Assembly (NCBI RefSeq): GCF_015706575.1
Contig: NW_024037063.1
Location: 18,042,927 to 18,106,926, forward strand
Reading direction: 5' to 3'
DNA: 64,000 nucleotides
Source of the DNA: Patiria miniata
Lineage: Eukaryota > Echinodermata > Asteroidea > Valvatida > Asterinidae
In this document: one piece after another, positions 1-11,095 of the stretch
Layout: every line of letters starts with the position of its first letter
How positions within the stretch are numbered: the stretch's first letter is position 1
Made by a program: the position numbers and the translations under genes
The notes under the pieces: generated by a model
Databases searched by the model: none
Told to the model about the DNA's origin: nothing
The model's input: only the letters and a program-made list of their open reading frames with translations

Positions 1-486
1 TATGGATACTATTATGCGAATCTATTCAGTTGTAGGACCAGGTCAATCCACACACCTTTTCATTCGTCATTTCAAAGGCTCTTTTTACCATTATCATCAA
101 TCAGTGGCTTCAAAATGACAAGTGGACACCCGATGACAACGATGGAGGATCTTGTTCATGGTCAATGGTCCGAAAAGGGTCGATACTTCGCAGTATATCT
201 GTTTCAAAGTGGCATTCACAATCGCTCTTGTGATCTACTTCACAAGTGGTAGCCTCGTACTTGACTGGCGACAAAGCCTTGGCTGTGGCAAGTGGGGCAA
301 ATTACTACGTTATCACAAATAACAAATCTTCACTAGAGTGTAGGCCTACATCACATATTTTGTCGGGAATACGGGACAGCGGGGTAGAACAAGACATATG
401 CAAGCCTTTTTCTGGCAGCTTTTCAAGTTTTCTTAAAAAGCAGGACTTTCTCAGATAACCACGGCCTTTACGTATATAACTCGGTC
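1..486. other. 5' flank of the SLC7-like gene
   Basis: No coding region is supported here. It probably holds the promoter or 5' untranslated region of the transporter gene starting at 487, but no TATA box at a plausible distance or other core promoter element could be identified. The window starts inside this flank, so upstream exons cannot be excluded. Confidence 0.4.
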
Positions 487-3400
487 ATGATTATGGCGAT
501 TGCTCGAAGCTGTAGGCAGGTTTGTGGCCTGTTCACCAGGAGAAAACATGCTGGAAAAGAATCGAACTCCACTCCGCTAAAGCGATGCCTTACCGCTGCC
601 GACCTAACCTTCGTTGGCATCGGAGCCATGCTGGGCTCTGGGGTCTACATCCTTCCAGGAGAAATAGCCGGTGAGATGGCGGGACCGGCGGCTGTTCTGT
701 CCTTTCTCATTGCCGGCTCGGTGGCTTTGCTGAACGGCTTCTGCTTCCTGGAATGTGCAGGCCAGGTACCCCAGACGGGAGCAGCCTACGTGTACGCATA
801 CGCATCTCTGGGAGAGTTGGTTGCCTTCTTGGTCGGCTGGAATGCCATAGCAATACGAGTCTTGGCCCTCGTGTTTTTAGCACGAGGATGGAGCGCCTAC
901 TTCGACGACGTTCTCGGGGGCCACATACGAAATTTCACCATTGAATTTGTTCTCCAGGGCGAGGAATGGGACGCACCTCTTCTTACCAGCTTTCCAGATT
1001 TCACAGCCGGTGTTGTGTTACTTCTCGGAAGCATCCCTGTCGTGTTTGATGTGGACATGTATGCCATTGTCAACAATATAGTACTGGCACTTAACTTGGC
1101 AGTTGTTTCTTTGCTTTTCATAGTTTCCATGTTCTGTGCGGACTTCTCCCTGCTTACAAAGCATGGGTTTTTTCCTTTAGGCTACGCTGGTGTCATGAAA
1201 GGTGCAGTAGCGGCGTTTATAGGGTTTTGTGGATTTGATGCGATCGCGCTCAGCTCTGAAGAAGCCAAAAACCCCAGTAGAGGCCTTCCCATCGGCCTCA
1301 TCAATGCCTTCGGGGCGTCATTTTCAGCTTACACTGCTGGCACTCTGTCACTCACCGTCTTAACCGACTACCAAGTGATCCAACCACAAGCTCCGTTTGC
1401 ATCAGCATTCGGAATGATCGGTATTGACTGGTTGAGGTATATCATATCCCTCGGTGCCATCAGCAGTATGACGGGAGGAATATTGACTAACTCTTATTGT
1501 CTGTCTCGATTCGTCTACCCGATGTCACGTGATGGACTGCTACCGGCCCTGTTTGCCAAAACCAACGAGCGAACCAAGACACCTATCTGGGCCACCATGT
1601 TTGGAACATCCCTGGCCGCCATTTTCAGTGTTATTATGGACTTTGTGAGTGTGATTAATATCATAGCTCTCTTGTGTTTGATGGAATTTACGGTAGTTTG
1701 TTCTGCTGTGGTCATTCTGCGCTACAGTCCCTGTACACAGAGTGGCTATGTACCCCTGGACAGCGGAGATGAGGATACTGGAGACGGGTCAATTCTTGAG
1801 ATGGCCGAATTGAAGCCGCCCGACCAGACGGTCAACGAACTGAATGCGCTGAGCAACTCAGAAAGCAACGAAAGCATCACTGGTGCTAACCGAATGCACG
1901 ACTGCCTGGCGAATTCTCCGTCAGATTCTTCGCAATCTTCAATTCTTCACTTGATAAAACGACACCCAAGGACGGCTGTGGTTTTCTCACTCGCTTCCCA
2001 CTTTCTATTCGAAGTCGTGTTGGTGGCGCTGTTGACATACATGCTAAAGGAATTGCAGCATCTTGAGGGCGCCTTCATTTACGGGGTCATTGTAAGCGGC
2101 AGCCTCTCTCTAATGATGTGCTATCCTCTCCTGGTTCTTCCTACATACGACGCGGGACTTTCATTCAAAGTGAGTAAACAACTACATTGGTAATGTGCTG
2201 ATATTAAAGAAAAAACGGAGTTGATCGACGAGTTGTTTGGTTCCCTCCCTACATGTACGTTGTCAATAGCAGGGCCAGAAAGCAGTACCCTGAAGGATCT
2301 GAATGTATGTTAATATTGTCATGTCATAAAAAATCGAAATCAAATCGAATTTTATAAAGTAGTAATTCCATCACTACATTTACATGGGTCCAGTTTTTGT
2401 TCGTTATCTCATTCAAAGTGAGTAACTTTCCAAATAGAATTGACGGTACATCTTTAAAACGGGGCAGCTTTTCACTTTACGTTTTCCTTTTTGTCCAAGT
2501 TTCACCAAAATTAATCGCATAAGCACTTCTTTTTCTTTCCAAACATACTGTGATGCCTTTTTGTCTAGGATACTCATATTTTACACATATTTTGAGGTGG
2601 CTGACAAGATTTTACAAAACGGGCAATTTGAGTCAAAGCTGGGCCCAAGCTCAAACTGATGAGTCACAGCCAAAGTTTCAAACGGATCAGGCATCAAACT
2701 CAAATCTCGGAATCCACTCAACACTTTCAAATTTGGTATTTTGTTACCAGGTTCCTTTGATGCCATTGCTACCGCTCGTTGCTCTGCTGTGTGACGTCAT
2801 TCTAATCATCCAACTAGATGCTTTGGTCTTTGGTGAGGGACTCATCTGGATGTCGTTAGGTAAACAATCATGCAGCTTAGTAGTCTTGAGTTTTGATTTA
2901 TTGTTTGTGTACCCTAATACATATTCCATGTCATTAAAGCCACTGTCAAGACCATTGGGTACAGGATTGCTTCTGGGGTTTGCGTCATTAGTTAGACAAT
3001 TGAATCAAGACTAGGCACACCAGGTATGAGACAATAAGCGATTGGCGATTTAAATTCGAGTAACATCTGGTGCCCTGACTTGCTCGAATGCTTGGCACAT
3101 TTTAACTTCTCCAGACCAAAGAGACTGTTGCTACATCACGTGGTTCGGGGCAAGCCTTACGCTAGCAACCTCAGCCCCGGAACGGTGCGATCAATGTATT
3201 GATGCTGAGCGTCTCTTACTTAACTATGCAAGAGCTTGTCCCGAATCATGCTATATAGCAACAGTGCCTTTGGTCTGGAGAATTCAAAGTTAAAATGTGC
3301 CGAGAATTATGAGCAAGTCAGTGTACCAGATGTTATTCAAATGTAACTCCCAAAGAGTTTAGGTTATTTGCAAATGGCTTATTATCTAAACATACATTTA

Positions 3401-3726
3401 GGTTTCCATAGCATGCAAGATGTCCAGATATGCGCTGTGGAAAAAGACAAACTGTGGAAAACATTCCGTAGGCGCCCTTTGAAATATCACAGTAAAACAG
3501 ACTGAATATGAATGGCAGTTGCATGCAAGGTGCATTTCAAAGATTTACGGTCTATTGGATAAACCCTTGCGTTATTGTAAATAACTTGGTTCTCCAAGCT
3601 TCAATATTGAATGTAATTAAATTTTTGTTTCCTTTTCTTTCAGGACTGTTGTTGTATTTGGTGTACGGTGTGAGACACAGTTTGGCAAGTACGAGGTTTG
3701 AAGACAGCACCCCCAACGATAACTGA
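487..3726 (+). CDS. SLC7-type cationic amino acid transporter (three exons)
   Basis: A multi-pass amino acid permease of the APC superfamily, closest by eye to the SLC7A1-4 (CAT) group, which moves basic amino acids across the plasma membrane. Exon 1 is 487-2169, exon 2 is 2751-2859 and exon 3 is 3644-3726, with GT donors at 2170 and 2860 and AG acceptors before 2751 and 3644. The spliced frame is continuous and predicts about 624 residues, the usual CAT length. The signature is near residue 45: GIGAMLGSGVYILPGE, followed by AGPAAVLSFLIAG and QTGAAYVYAY. A hydrophilic insert at about residues 425-490 matches the cytoplasmic loop of CATs. Exon 2 (VPLMPLLP) and exon 3 (LVYGVRHS) give the last helices and the conserved C-terminal YG.RHS motif. 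ATG 487 is chosen because it precedes a short basic segment and the first helix; ATG 493 is an alternative. SLC7A4-like orphan carriers share this fold, so the substrate is inferred. Confidence 0.9.
2170..2750 (+). other. Intron 1 of the SLC7-like gene
   Basis: Intron of about 580 bp with a GTGAGT donor and a TTACCAG acceptor. An open frame runs from 2550 through the acceptor, but only the part after 2751 resembles the transporter. No other gene or repeat is recognised in it. Confidence 0.8.
2860..3643 (+). other. Intron 2 of the SLC7-like gene, with an internal inverted repeat
   Basis: Intron of about 780 bp with a GTAAAC donor and a pyrimidine-rich CTTTCAG acceptor. It contains a foldback: the stretch around 3049-3125 (ending in TCTCCAGACCAAAG) recurs inverted around 3267-3345 (starting CTTTGGTCTGGAGA). 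This looks like a small palindromic MITE inserted in the intron. Confidence 0.65.
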
Positions 3727-3765
3727 GTCCAGTAGCAGCCTGCGCTGATAGTTTCCGTTTTCTCC

Positions 3766-3843
3766 TCCCCTCCCCCTTCTCCTCCCCCTTCTCCTCCTCC
3801 TCCTCCTCCTCCTCCTCCTCCTCCTCCTCCTCCTGCTCCTCCT
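3766..3843. repeat. CTC/CCT trinucleotide microsatellite
   Basis: A pyrimidine-only run of CTC units lies about 45 bp after the SLC7-like stop codon, so probably in the 3' untranslated region. The opposite strand reads as a long glutamate or arginine ORF, which is an artefact of the repeat. Confidence 0.9.
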
Positions 3844-3914
3844 TATAATTATTATTATTAATTTCTGGTACTGAAACCAAGGATTCCTCAAAAGTGCCTA
3901 AGTAACTGTAGCCG

Positions 3915-4105
3915 CAAGCCTAAAAAAATATGCTGAGAGAAGGCATTACAGTTTTAGAGTGGGAGAAAAGCCCAGAAGATTACTCTGGGAAAAACCCATG
4001 GAATCAGGCAGGGACTAAAAACCGAATCCACTTATTGGCCCAGGCGGGATTCGAACACGGGTCACAGCGGTTGACGACTAGTACCGCAACGCCAACCTGA
4101 CTCCC
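3915..4105 (-). repeat. tRNA-derived SINE
   Basis: On the minus strand the sequence starts with a tRNA-like head. An A-box-like TGGCGTTGCGG and a B-box-like GTTCGAATCC are spaced as in a pol III promoter. A body follows containing the reverse complement of GGGAAAAACCCATGGAATC, which resembles the conserved core of deuterostome SINEs. The plus strand shows the familiar GGGATTCGAACACGGGTC end. It is not a tRNA gene because the acceptor stem does not pair. Assignment to a named SINE family is not made. Confidence 0.6.
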
Positions 4106-4109
4106 CATT

Positions 4110-6360
4110 ACTCATCACATGCATTCATGCCATTGACCTTTCTTACCTTTGAAACTGTGATACGAGTCACGATTCACAAGAGGCGAAATCTATCAGCTTT
4201 AGGTTAATCCAAAATTCAAAAGGAGCGTGGCCTGAAGATTTGAACAGGACCGAACCGTCATGATCAAAGCAAATCTACAGGCAAGTCAAAAAGAAAGTGA
4301 CCTGAAACAGACCTCATCAGTGTCAAAACGCCGTATAAATAATCAACACTCCATTTTTTGTGGGGTAAGAAGAATTTCCCACTTTTCAGTGAGGCGGTCG
4401 CACTGACCACAAATTCGTATCCTATGGAGACACACACACAATAGGGAACAAGACATTGTAAAGGTCTCCACACGGCAATTTCTATAGATGAATAGGTCTA
4501 CAAGCTTTTCACGAAATAGATATATGGGTTTTACTCAAAAACTAGGATTTTTCAAGGTGGGTTGATCCGTTGCAAATGGAAGAGTTTTAGAAAAGGGATA
4601 TTAATTCCAAATTTCAGCCAAGGAAACTAATTCTGGTTAAAATAAGAGCATTTTGAAACTTCACTTTCAAAATTGAACACTGTACTACACGAGAACAAAG
4701 AAATGTCTCCACAAGGATACAAATTTGAGAATGGGTGTACATGTACGTGTGTGTTTACCCGCAGCTGTTACTCACGAACTATGCGTTCTTATTAGAAAGG
4801 TTCGCTCTCTGTTGGAAAGTGGGCGAATTGCCTTTATACTGATTGTACTTATTTCTCGATTGGCCAATTATTCGCCCTGTGGAGCCTATCATCCAATCAG
4901 TGAGTCTGTTGTATTGAGGCCCACTAATTGATTCCCCAACAATTAATTTGCCTGCTTTAAGGAACAGTCGCTCTCGAACGAGCCACTATCAATCACCAAT
5001 CCAAACAACATTAAATTATTTTGGTGGTGGTCATTTTGAACAGTAAGCCGAAAAGGGTAACTACATATTACTTTTTACATGTAACTTCTAGCTTGGTAAA
5101 ACAAATTTAAAGTAGCACTATAGTATGTCGATCTTCCACAATCTTCCTGCTTTTGGAATTCCTATTCCAAATCATACTCTAGTTTCGGTAACTGCTTGTG
5201 AAAGTAAAATAATGACTGTGTTATTTCTTATGACTCAATAAATGATAATGTTCAAGTACAATTAAGTTTACAGCTGTTTTTCTGAACTAACAATATTAGG
5301 TGGGATGTTGTGGGGAATCATAGAAAATCATCCAAACTTATTTTGTCCCATTTGGCACCCCATATACAATAGGGCGCTATCAGACAGTGTGCCAACGTCA
5401 ATTCGTGGAGACGCACGCAGAGAACGGTCATGTACGTATTATCGTGGAGCTATACTGAAGACGCAGACAGGGCTCTGGAGTGCTCTGAAACGTGCAAAAC
5501 TAAATCAGGCCAAATTTACTCACTCTTCAGCTTGCAAATTTCTCCAAAACGTCCACTGGGCAAGTATTTTACCAACCATGTTTGCAGACTCAATTCAATT
5601 TTTAAAGGAGACTTTTCTTCAATATTTTGGCGATCATGAAGTGTAGGGCCCGGTTCTTATAAGGGAACGAACTTACAAACTAAAGAAGAAACCACTCTAA
5701 AACAACCCAAAATTACTTTTACGGTTGTTTTTTGACTCACCTATGGTGTCTACGTTGACATTATGTTGAATACGAACAGGAGTAATGGAAAGAGGCTTTG
5801 ATTTTTGAGGGAAATTACGCCAAGCGACGACGCCTGCTCTCACGGAGTGAAAAAGTGGATAATGTGACATGTCCAAACCTGATATGAAAGAACGGTGCTG
5901 ATTGGGTGGAAATATTTGTGTCCTCAACTTTGATACGGGGAGTAAGTATTTAAGAGGCCACAGCTCAACGCATGCGCAGTAATGAAAACGATCGGTACCT
6001 ATAAGGCTTGTCATGATTGGCTAATATTTAAGTTGCATAAATTTGCATTTTATAAAGGCCGTGTTGGATTGGACAAAAGTTTTTACAGCCGGGGGTGTAA
6101 GTTTGTTAAATATAAGAAACATAAAACGTGCGAAAAGCTATTCGCGCTAATATTCATCATACATTTTATCGGTAGAAAAGCTATGAGTCAACAATTTGTG
6201 AATTTAGAGAGCAACTTGTGCAATAAAATGGATCTGTTCGGCCTTGTTGCTGTTTTGGCAACAGTGGAGACATGCAAGGAATGGCTCAGAGAAAGGGGAC
6301 TCCTTGTAAAACCAGGAGTACATCTGATTTGCGGGAATTGGCAGCATCATTTCATTGAGA
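4110..6360. other. Intergenic, no gene seen
   Basis: AT-rich sequence with stop codons in all frames. Open frames here are short, lack splice-site support and match no family I know. No structured repeat stands out at this scale. Confidence 0.55.
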
Positions 6361-6371
6361 TGCGACGTGGC

Positions 6372-6795
6372 CAGGCTCGGATTAAGTGTTTCGTAGGCCC
6401 TAGGCACCAGTGTTTCGTAGGCCCTACTCCGTCCTACCACCGGTACCAAATTCAGCGTACAAAGCACTATACGAGTCCTTGAATCAGCTATTCGGAGCTA
6501 CAAAATTAAATTGCTACAATTATTTATTCAGGGACAAAAATAGTTTGGGGAACGACATGTCCCCCCGCCCCCCACCCCCCCCCCCCCCCCCCACACCGAT
6601 CGACGCTCATGGTTGGCACCGTGTTTCAGTTGGTGAAATCGAAAATTTTGAGAGAGACCCTAGAACTTTTTGACAACGTTTCTGTGCGCGTGTGTGTGGG
6701 TACGTGTGGTGTGGGTAGGCCTATATATGTTTTATGGCACACTGCGGTATTTTCGTAGGCCCCCGAATTTTTCGTAGGCCCTAGGTACAGTGCCT
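6372..6795. repeat. Short direct repeats (TTTCGTAGGCCCTA) and a poly-C tract
   Basis: The word TTTCGTAGGCCCTA or a close variant occurs about four times, near 6389, 6412, 6750 and 6771. Between the pairs lies a C-rich run at 6559-6593. The pairs may be decayed terminal repeats of an element of about 400 bp, but clear ends were not found. Confidence 0.35.
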
Positions 6796-7029
6796 ACTGT
6801 GCCTATTGGGTAATCCGTGCCTGCACGTGGCCACCAGGGTGGGCGAAGCGATTGTACCAAATTAAACTGAGGTGCTGTAGCTGTGGCAGAAAGAAATCAA
6901 TTCGGATCGGGAGTTTCTTCTTTCAGAGCCGGCTAACCTTACGAGCGTTGACATCACTGATGTACACGTTTGCATATCGAGCTTCAATTATTTTTGTGGA
7001 GACTATGGAGAAATGTGTAGTAAATTAAG

Positions 7030-7775
7030 ACTAGTCGCGTTGTGCCGTCGCATAGTCTCCTCATGCCATGGCATGGTCGCGTCGTACTTTGGCATAGTCG
7101 CGTCATGCCATCACAAAGTCACGTCATGCCGTCACATCGTGCCGTCGCATTGTCGCATCGTGCCGTCGCATAGTCGCGTTGTTCCATTGCGTTGTCACGT
7201 CGTGCCGTTGAGTCGCGTCATTCTGTTGCGTCGTGCCTTCGCATAGTTCTGTATACTGTTTGTATAGGGCAGTTGCATAATCACGTCGTGCTGTCATAAA
7301 GTCATGTCGTGCCGTCTCATAGTCGCGTCGTGCGTCGTGCCGTGGCATAGTCGCGTTGTGCCGTCGCGACGGCACAACGCGTCGCATAGTCGCGTAGTGC
7401 CGTCGCATAGTCGCATCGTGCCATAGAATTTTCGCGTTGTGCTGTCGCAGCCGCATCATGTCGTTGCGTCGTGCCGTCGCATAGTTCTATTTACTGTTTG
7501 TATAGCGCCGTTGCATAATCACGTCGTGTCATCGCAATTAAAGTCGCGTCGTGCCATCTCATAGTCGCGTTGTGCCGTCGCATAGTCGCGTTGTGCCGTC
7601 GCATAGTCACGTCATGCGGTTGCATTTTCACGTTGTGCCGTTGCATAGTCGAGTCGTGCCATCGCCTTGTCGTGTCGTGCCATCGCAGTCCGTTATGCCA
7701 TCGCGTCGAGCCATTGCATAGTTCTGTGTACTGTTTGTATAGCGCCATTGCATAATCACGTCGTGCCGTCAACAA
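7030..7775. repeat. Degenerate minisatellite with a higher-order unit
   Basis: A tandem array of variants of a unit of about 20 bp, GTCGCATAGTCGCGTCGTGC. Every 236-237 bp the array is punctuated by a different block, CATAGTTCTGTGTACTGT followed by TTGTATAGCGCC, seen near 7244, 7481 and 7717. This gives a second, longer period. All open frames in it, on both strands, are repeat artefacts. Confidence 0.85.
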
Positions 7776-7834
7776 AACAAAACCCAAAATGTCGGGATAT
7801 TTTGGGTTTCGTTTTGTTTGACTCACCCTGTACA
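7768..7834. repeat. Small inverted repeat at the end of the minisatellite
   Basis: AACAAAACCCAAAATGTC is followed after a few bases by its inverted counterpart TATTTTGGGTTTCGTTTTG. The outer edge reads GACTCACCCTGTA. This could be one end of a transposon with ACAGGGTGAGTC termini, or a short foldback. Confidence 0.4.
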
Positions 7835-7839
7835 TTATT

Positions 7840-8500
7840 TGTAGTTTGTAGCAATTGGTACACCAAATATATTACTTAGTATAGGCGCATGTGATGTTGT
7901 CAACTACGATCTAAACACAACATCAACTTCTGCTTGTCATCAGAAATTAAAATAAGAGTTGGCCTAAGAGACCTAAGCTAGGTAAAAGGGCGCCCTCTTT
8001 GTCGGCGCACGGAACCCGTATACCTTTCTACGCTTGGTTGGCAAACTGCACATATTGCCAATCACAGGTTGCAAAACTATGAAGGTCCAACACTGCAAAA
8101 ATGAAGAAGAGCCGCCATTACAGATAACCAAAATATTCGACACTTGAAAATGCAACAGTGTCAACAAAGTTAACATAATTATAGCCTACAACATAATTTC
8201 TACATATGCTTTTTGTACTATGTATTGAAGGCGTTTTGAGGGCGTTTTTCTGGAAAATTAATAACGGCCAACCTTAACCACGTCTTAAATTTCTGCGCCT
8301 GCGGAATCCCATATAAAATAGCGCCAATGTTTTCCAATAAAAGAAAGGTCTTTTACTGAGTGAGACTCGTACGGCTTGGGATGTCTTGGATGCGTGGATG
8401 CGCGGATGCGGGGTGGGCATGAAGTAAATTGAGATCAATAGAGGACGCTATAGACAGCCGACTGCCACGCAGCCATGGATGCAGCCATAGGACGGAGTGG
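7840..8500. other. Intergenic, no gene seen
   Basis: No ORF with family resemblance or splice support and no clear repeat. Confidence 0.5.
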
Positions 8501-8508
8501 CCTGTATT

Positions 8509-8718
8509 CAGTGGCGTAGCCACGGGGGGTGTGGGGGGAGACAGCTGAAACCTTGTCGCCCCCCCCCCCCCCCCGTCGCCCCCACCCCTCCCCCCCCCCC
8601 CCCACACTGAGATTTTGAGTTTCTAAAAAAATTATCATTGATCTACATGACGCCCCCCCCCCATGAAATGTTCCAGCCCCCAGCCCCCCCCCCCTGAAAA
8701 TTCCTGGCTACGCCACTG
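8509..8718. mobile_element. hAT-like MITE, family A copy 1
   Basis: A 210-bp non-autonomous element with inverted ends CAGTGGCGTAGCCA and TGGCTACGCCACTG, flanked by a perfect 8-bp duplication CCTGTATT (8501-8508 and 8719-8726). Ends beginning CAG plus 8-bp duplications are typical of the hAT superfamily. The interior has long C runs and a central stretch TTTTGAGTTTCTAAAAAAAT shared with the copies at 44.2 and 51.3 kb. No coding capacity. Confidence 0.85.
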
Positions 8719-8729
8719 CCTGTATTCTA

Positions 8730-9470
8730 TAGTTGTAGCCAGTTCGACCCTGTATTCTCAGTTGTACCAGTTTTCGTATGTTGTTTATGTGCTGGTTGCT
8801 GGTAGCTATTTGCCGCAAACCCCTTTGTGTAATTTTTTCATGAAAATGTTATCTTGGACTTCTGACATGAAGTGACATGTGCCTTCATATTCATTTTTTT
8901 AGAAATGTTTATAAAATTCCATGTGTATTTCACTTCATTTGATTTTCTGTTTATTATAATAGTTTATAGTTCATTCACCCCAGGTTGCGATACACTACGA
9001 CTTGTTACTCTCAAAGTTTTGCAGCCTTTGTATGTTTGAAGACACAACAGCTATATAAGTCTTTTGCATGTGCATGTACATGTACTTTAATTTAGTTAAC
9101 TTGCCCACAAATGACATGTTCCTGTTGGAAAATTTCAAAAGCATATTATTATTGTCATTGGATGAAGAAGATGCATTTGTGTATGTGTCGCACTTATATA
9201 CAAGTAGATATTATCCATTCTGGTCTGATATTCTGTCATATAATTGTTACCTGCTAGCCTATGTCATCATAATTTTATGTAAGGAAAACCATTCCATGTT
9301 ATCCATGTCGTATCACTTTGTCCTCTGCGCCACTTTTTCACTGTATTTATGCTTCTTTGGTTATCTTTTTCCACAGTTAACCGTACGCAAGGAATAAATA
9401 TTTGAACCTACTCTGGTGTCCTTGTGCTGGTTAACTAGCTGGATAATGGGCGTCCCATACTATCCGAGGC
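8730..9470. other. Intergenic, no gene seen
   Basis: An open frame at 9068-9397 reads as a hydrophobic peptide, but it has AT-rich composition and no recognisable motif. I do not call it a gene. Confidence 0.5.
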
Positions 9471-9477
9471 CAGAATA

Positions 9478-9745
9478 CGATTGTTCTGATAAACCTTGGG
9501 TGAGTGGTTTGGCACAACCGACCACTGTTAGAATTGTTCTGATAAAACTTACACAACCCGACCACTATTTAGAATTGGTGCGATAAACCTTTGTTGAGTG
9601 GTTGGCCACAACCCGACCACTGTTTAGAATTGTTCTGATAAGCCTTTGTTGATGAAAAGCCTTTTTTTTTGAGTGGTTGGGCACAATCCGGCAACCACTG
9701 TTTGAGTGATCGGATTATATAACCTTATCAATCAATCTTTGTTGA
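9478..9745. repeat. Degenerate tandem repeat of about 60 bp
   Basis: Four to five imperfect units share the blocks GATTGTTCTGATAAACCTT, GAGTGGTT and CACAACCCGACCACTGTT. Spacing varies from about 50 to 70 bp, so the array is old. Confidence 0.7.
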
Positions 9746-10017
9746 GCAACGGCGGATCCTGGGGGGATGGGGCCATAAAAAAAAGAACCCATTTTTCTTT
9801 TCTTTTTCAGTAACATCGCAAAAAAGCAGCTATTGCGTACACTATTGCATATGTTAATCTGAGGAACCGTTAAGTCAGGGACAAAGAGACAGATTTTCTT
9901 TATGCATTTATTGCCATGTGAAGCTTCTCGTTGGTCATTTTGTCAACCACAATTGAACCGATACGACCAAATACGCTCGAAGGACCACAACGCGAATTGA
10001 CGCATCACCACTCCACC

Positions 10018-10927
10018 ATGTTTAAACTATTGGTAAGTTCGTGTAACCAATGTCACCCCTTGTCTAGAGTTGCAAACACTGAGAAGATCTTTTTGGCAAT
10101 AAAATATTCACCTTTTTTTCTTGACTATAGGTAACCGTGTTCTTGCTGTCTCTAGCTGTAACACCGTCAGTGTCTTGGGACAGCAGATGTCCTCCAATAA
10201 CGGGTAAGTAACTTGAACTGTTACTTCAGCGGTTTAACACAGCTAGTGAGAAAGACATTTGTAAATGTGAAGCGAATTTAATCAACACCAGGCGATGGAA
10301 TATCCTCTTGCACAGAGTCTGTGATATATGAGCAGACTCGGCAATCAATAATTACGCAAAACAAGACTGCGTCTTGACCTCGAGATTGACACAAAAATGT
10401 TCGTAACTTAACTGGGCAGTATTTTATGAAATAATTGTCTAACTCAACGAACGCGAACTTTGTAGTTTTAGGAGTTTACTAAAGTGCATTTGATAAATTA
10501 TCTGAAATACAACTCAGTTGAGGTAAATTTTACCTTTATTTTGCATTATTATTCAGATTTCATGAGGCTGTCGATTTCTTCCCTGTGGCGCGAAGAGGTT
10601 GAGCAGGGTGGTGCCTTCTGGGCATGCGCAGCTTGTCACCGGATGGTCTGCACCCTGGAGCAGATAAAGACGGCCTACTACGAGGAGGGTTATGGGACCG
10701 AGACTCTGTCCTGGTACAACCCTGACCCGAACACCTTGGGCATGAGCGGTCTTGGTCTGGCCGATGTCAACGCTTGCTCGGTGTTGACGTCTGGACCGTG
10801 CTTGTTCGAGGTAGACGGTGTTCGTGCCGTGAGAGTCTTCCCGGGCACGCAGTCCAATCACGGCCACGCCTTGTGCTGCCAGCGGCCGGATGACGAGTCG
10901 GACATGAGGTCTTACCGATTCGAATAG
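10018..10927 (+). CDS. Small secreted cysteine-rich protein (three exons)
   Basis: Exon 1 codes from ATG 10018 to 10032 (donor GTAAGT), exon 2 is 10131-10203 (acceptor CTATAG, donor GTAAGT) and exon 3 is 10557-10927 (acceptor TATTCAG, stop TAG). The spliced product is about 152 residues. It starts with a clear signal peptide (MFKLLVTVFLLSLAVTPSVS), predicted to be cleaved before WDSRC. The mature chain has eight cysteines, including WACAAC and a terminal CC, and so could form four disulfides. The 5' part of exon 3 is also open upstream of the acceptor, but that segment is intronic in this model. I do not recognise the family. GC content is clearly higher than in the flanking DNA, as expected for a real coding exon. 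Function unknown; extracellular location is inferred from the signal peptide. Confidence 0.75.
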
Positions 10928-11029
10928 CATCTTCACAAGCCACATTAAATTGGAATGTTTTGCCTTTGGAGATGTTGTCAAGATTGCATCGTCAGGCTGT
11001 CTTAAAGGGCCCAGCATGAAATGTACAGG

Positions 11030-11095
11030 GTGGTTCGAGAAAAAAAAGGACACCCACTTTTGGCATCGATTTCCAACTACGGCGGCACTTAGGGG
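11030..11095. repeat. Possible Tc/mariner-like terminus
   Basis: TACAGGGTGGTTCGAGAAAA followed by GGACACCCAC resembles the outer end of mariner-type elements. No matching inverted end was located, so it may be a solitary fragment at the edge of the tandem array that follows. Confidence 0.3.

Noticed and set aside
3617-3891. Long minus-strand ORFs rich in Glu or Arg
   Set aside because: They are translations of the CTC microsatellite and the antisense of SLC7 exon 3.
7013-7835. Several ORFs on both strands in the minisatellite
   Set aside because: Repeat units without stops give open frames by composition; peptides are just unit translations.
10553-11053. Minus-strand ORF of 166 residues
   Set aside because: It is antisense to the well-supported exon 3 of the secreted protein gene, without splice support or known motif.
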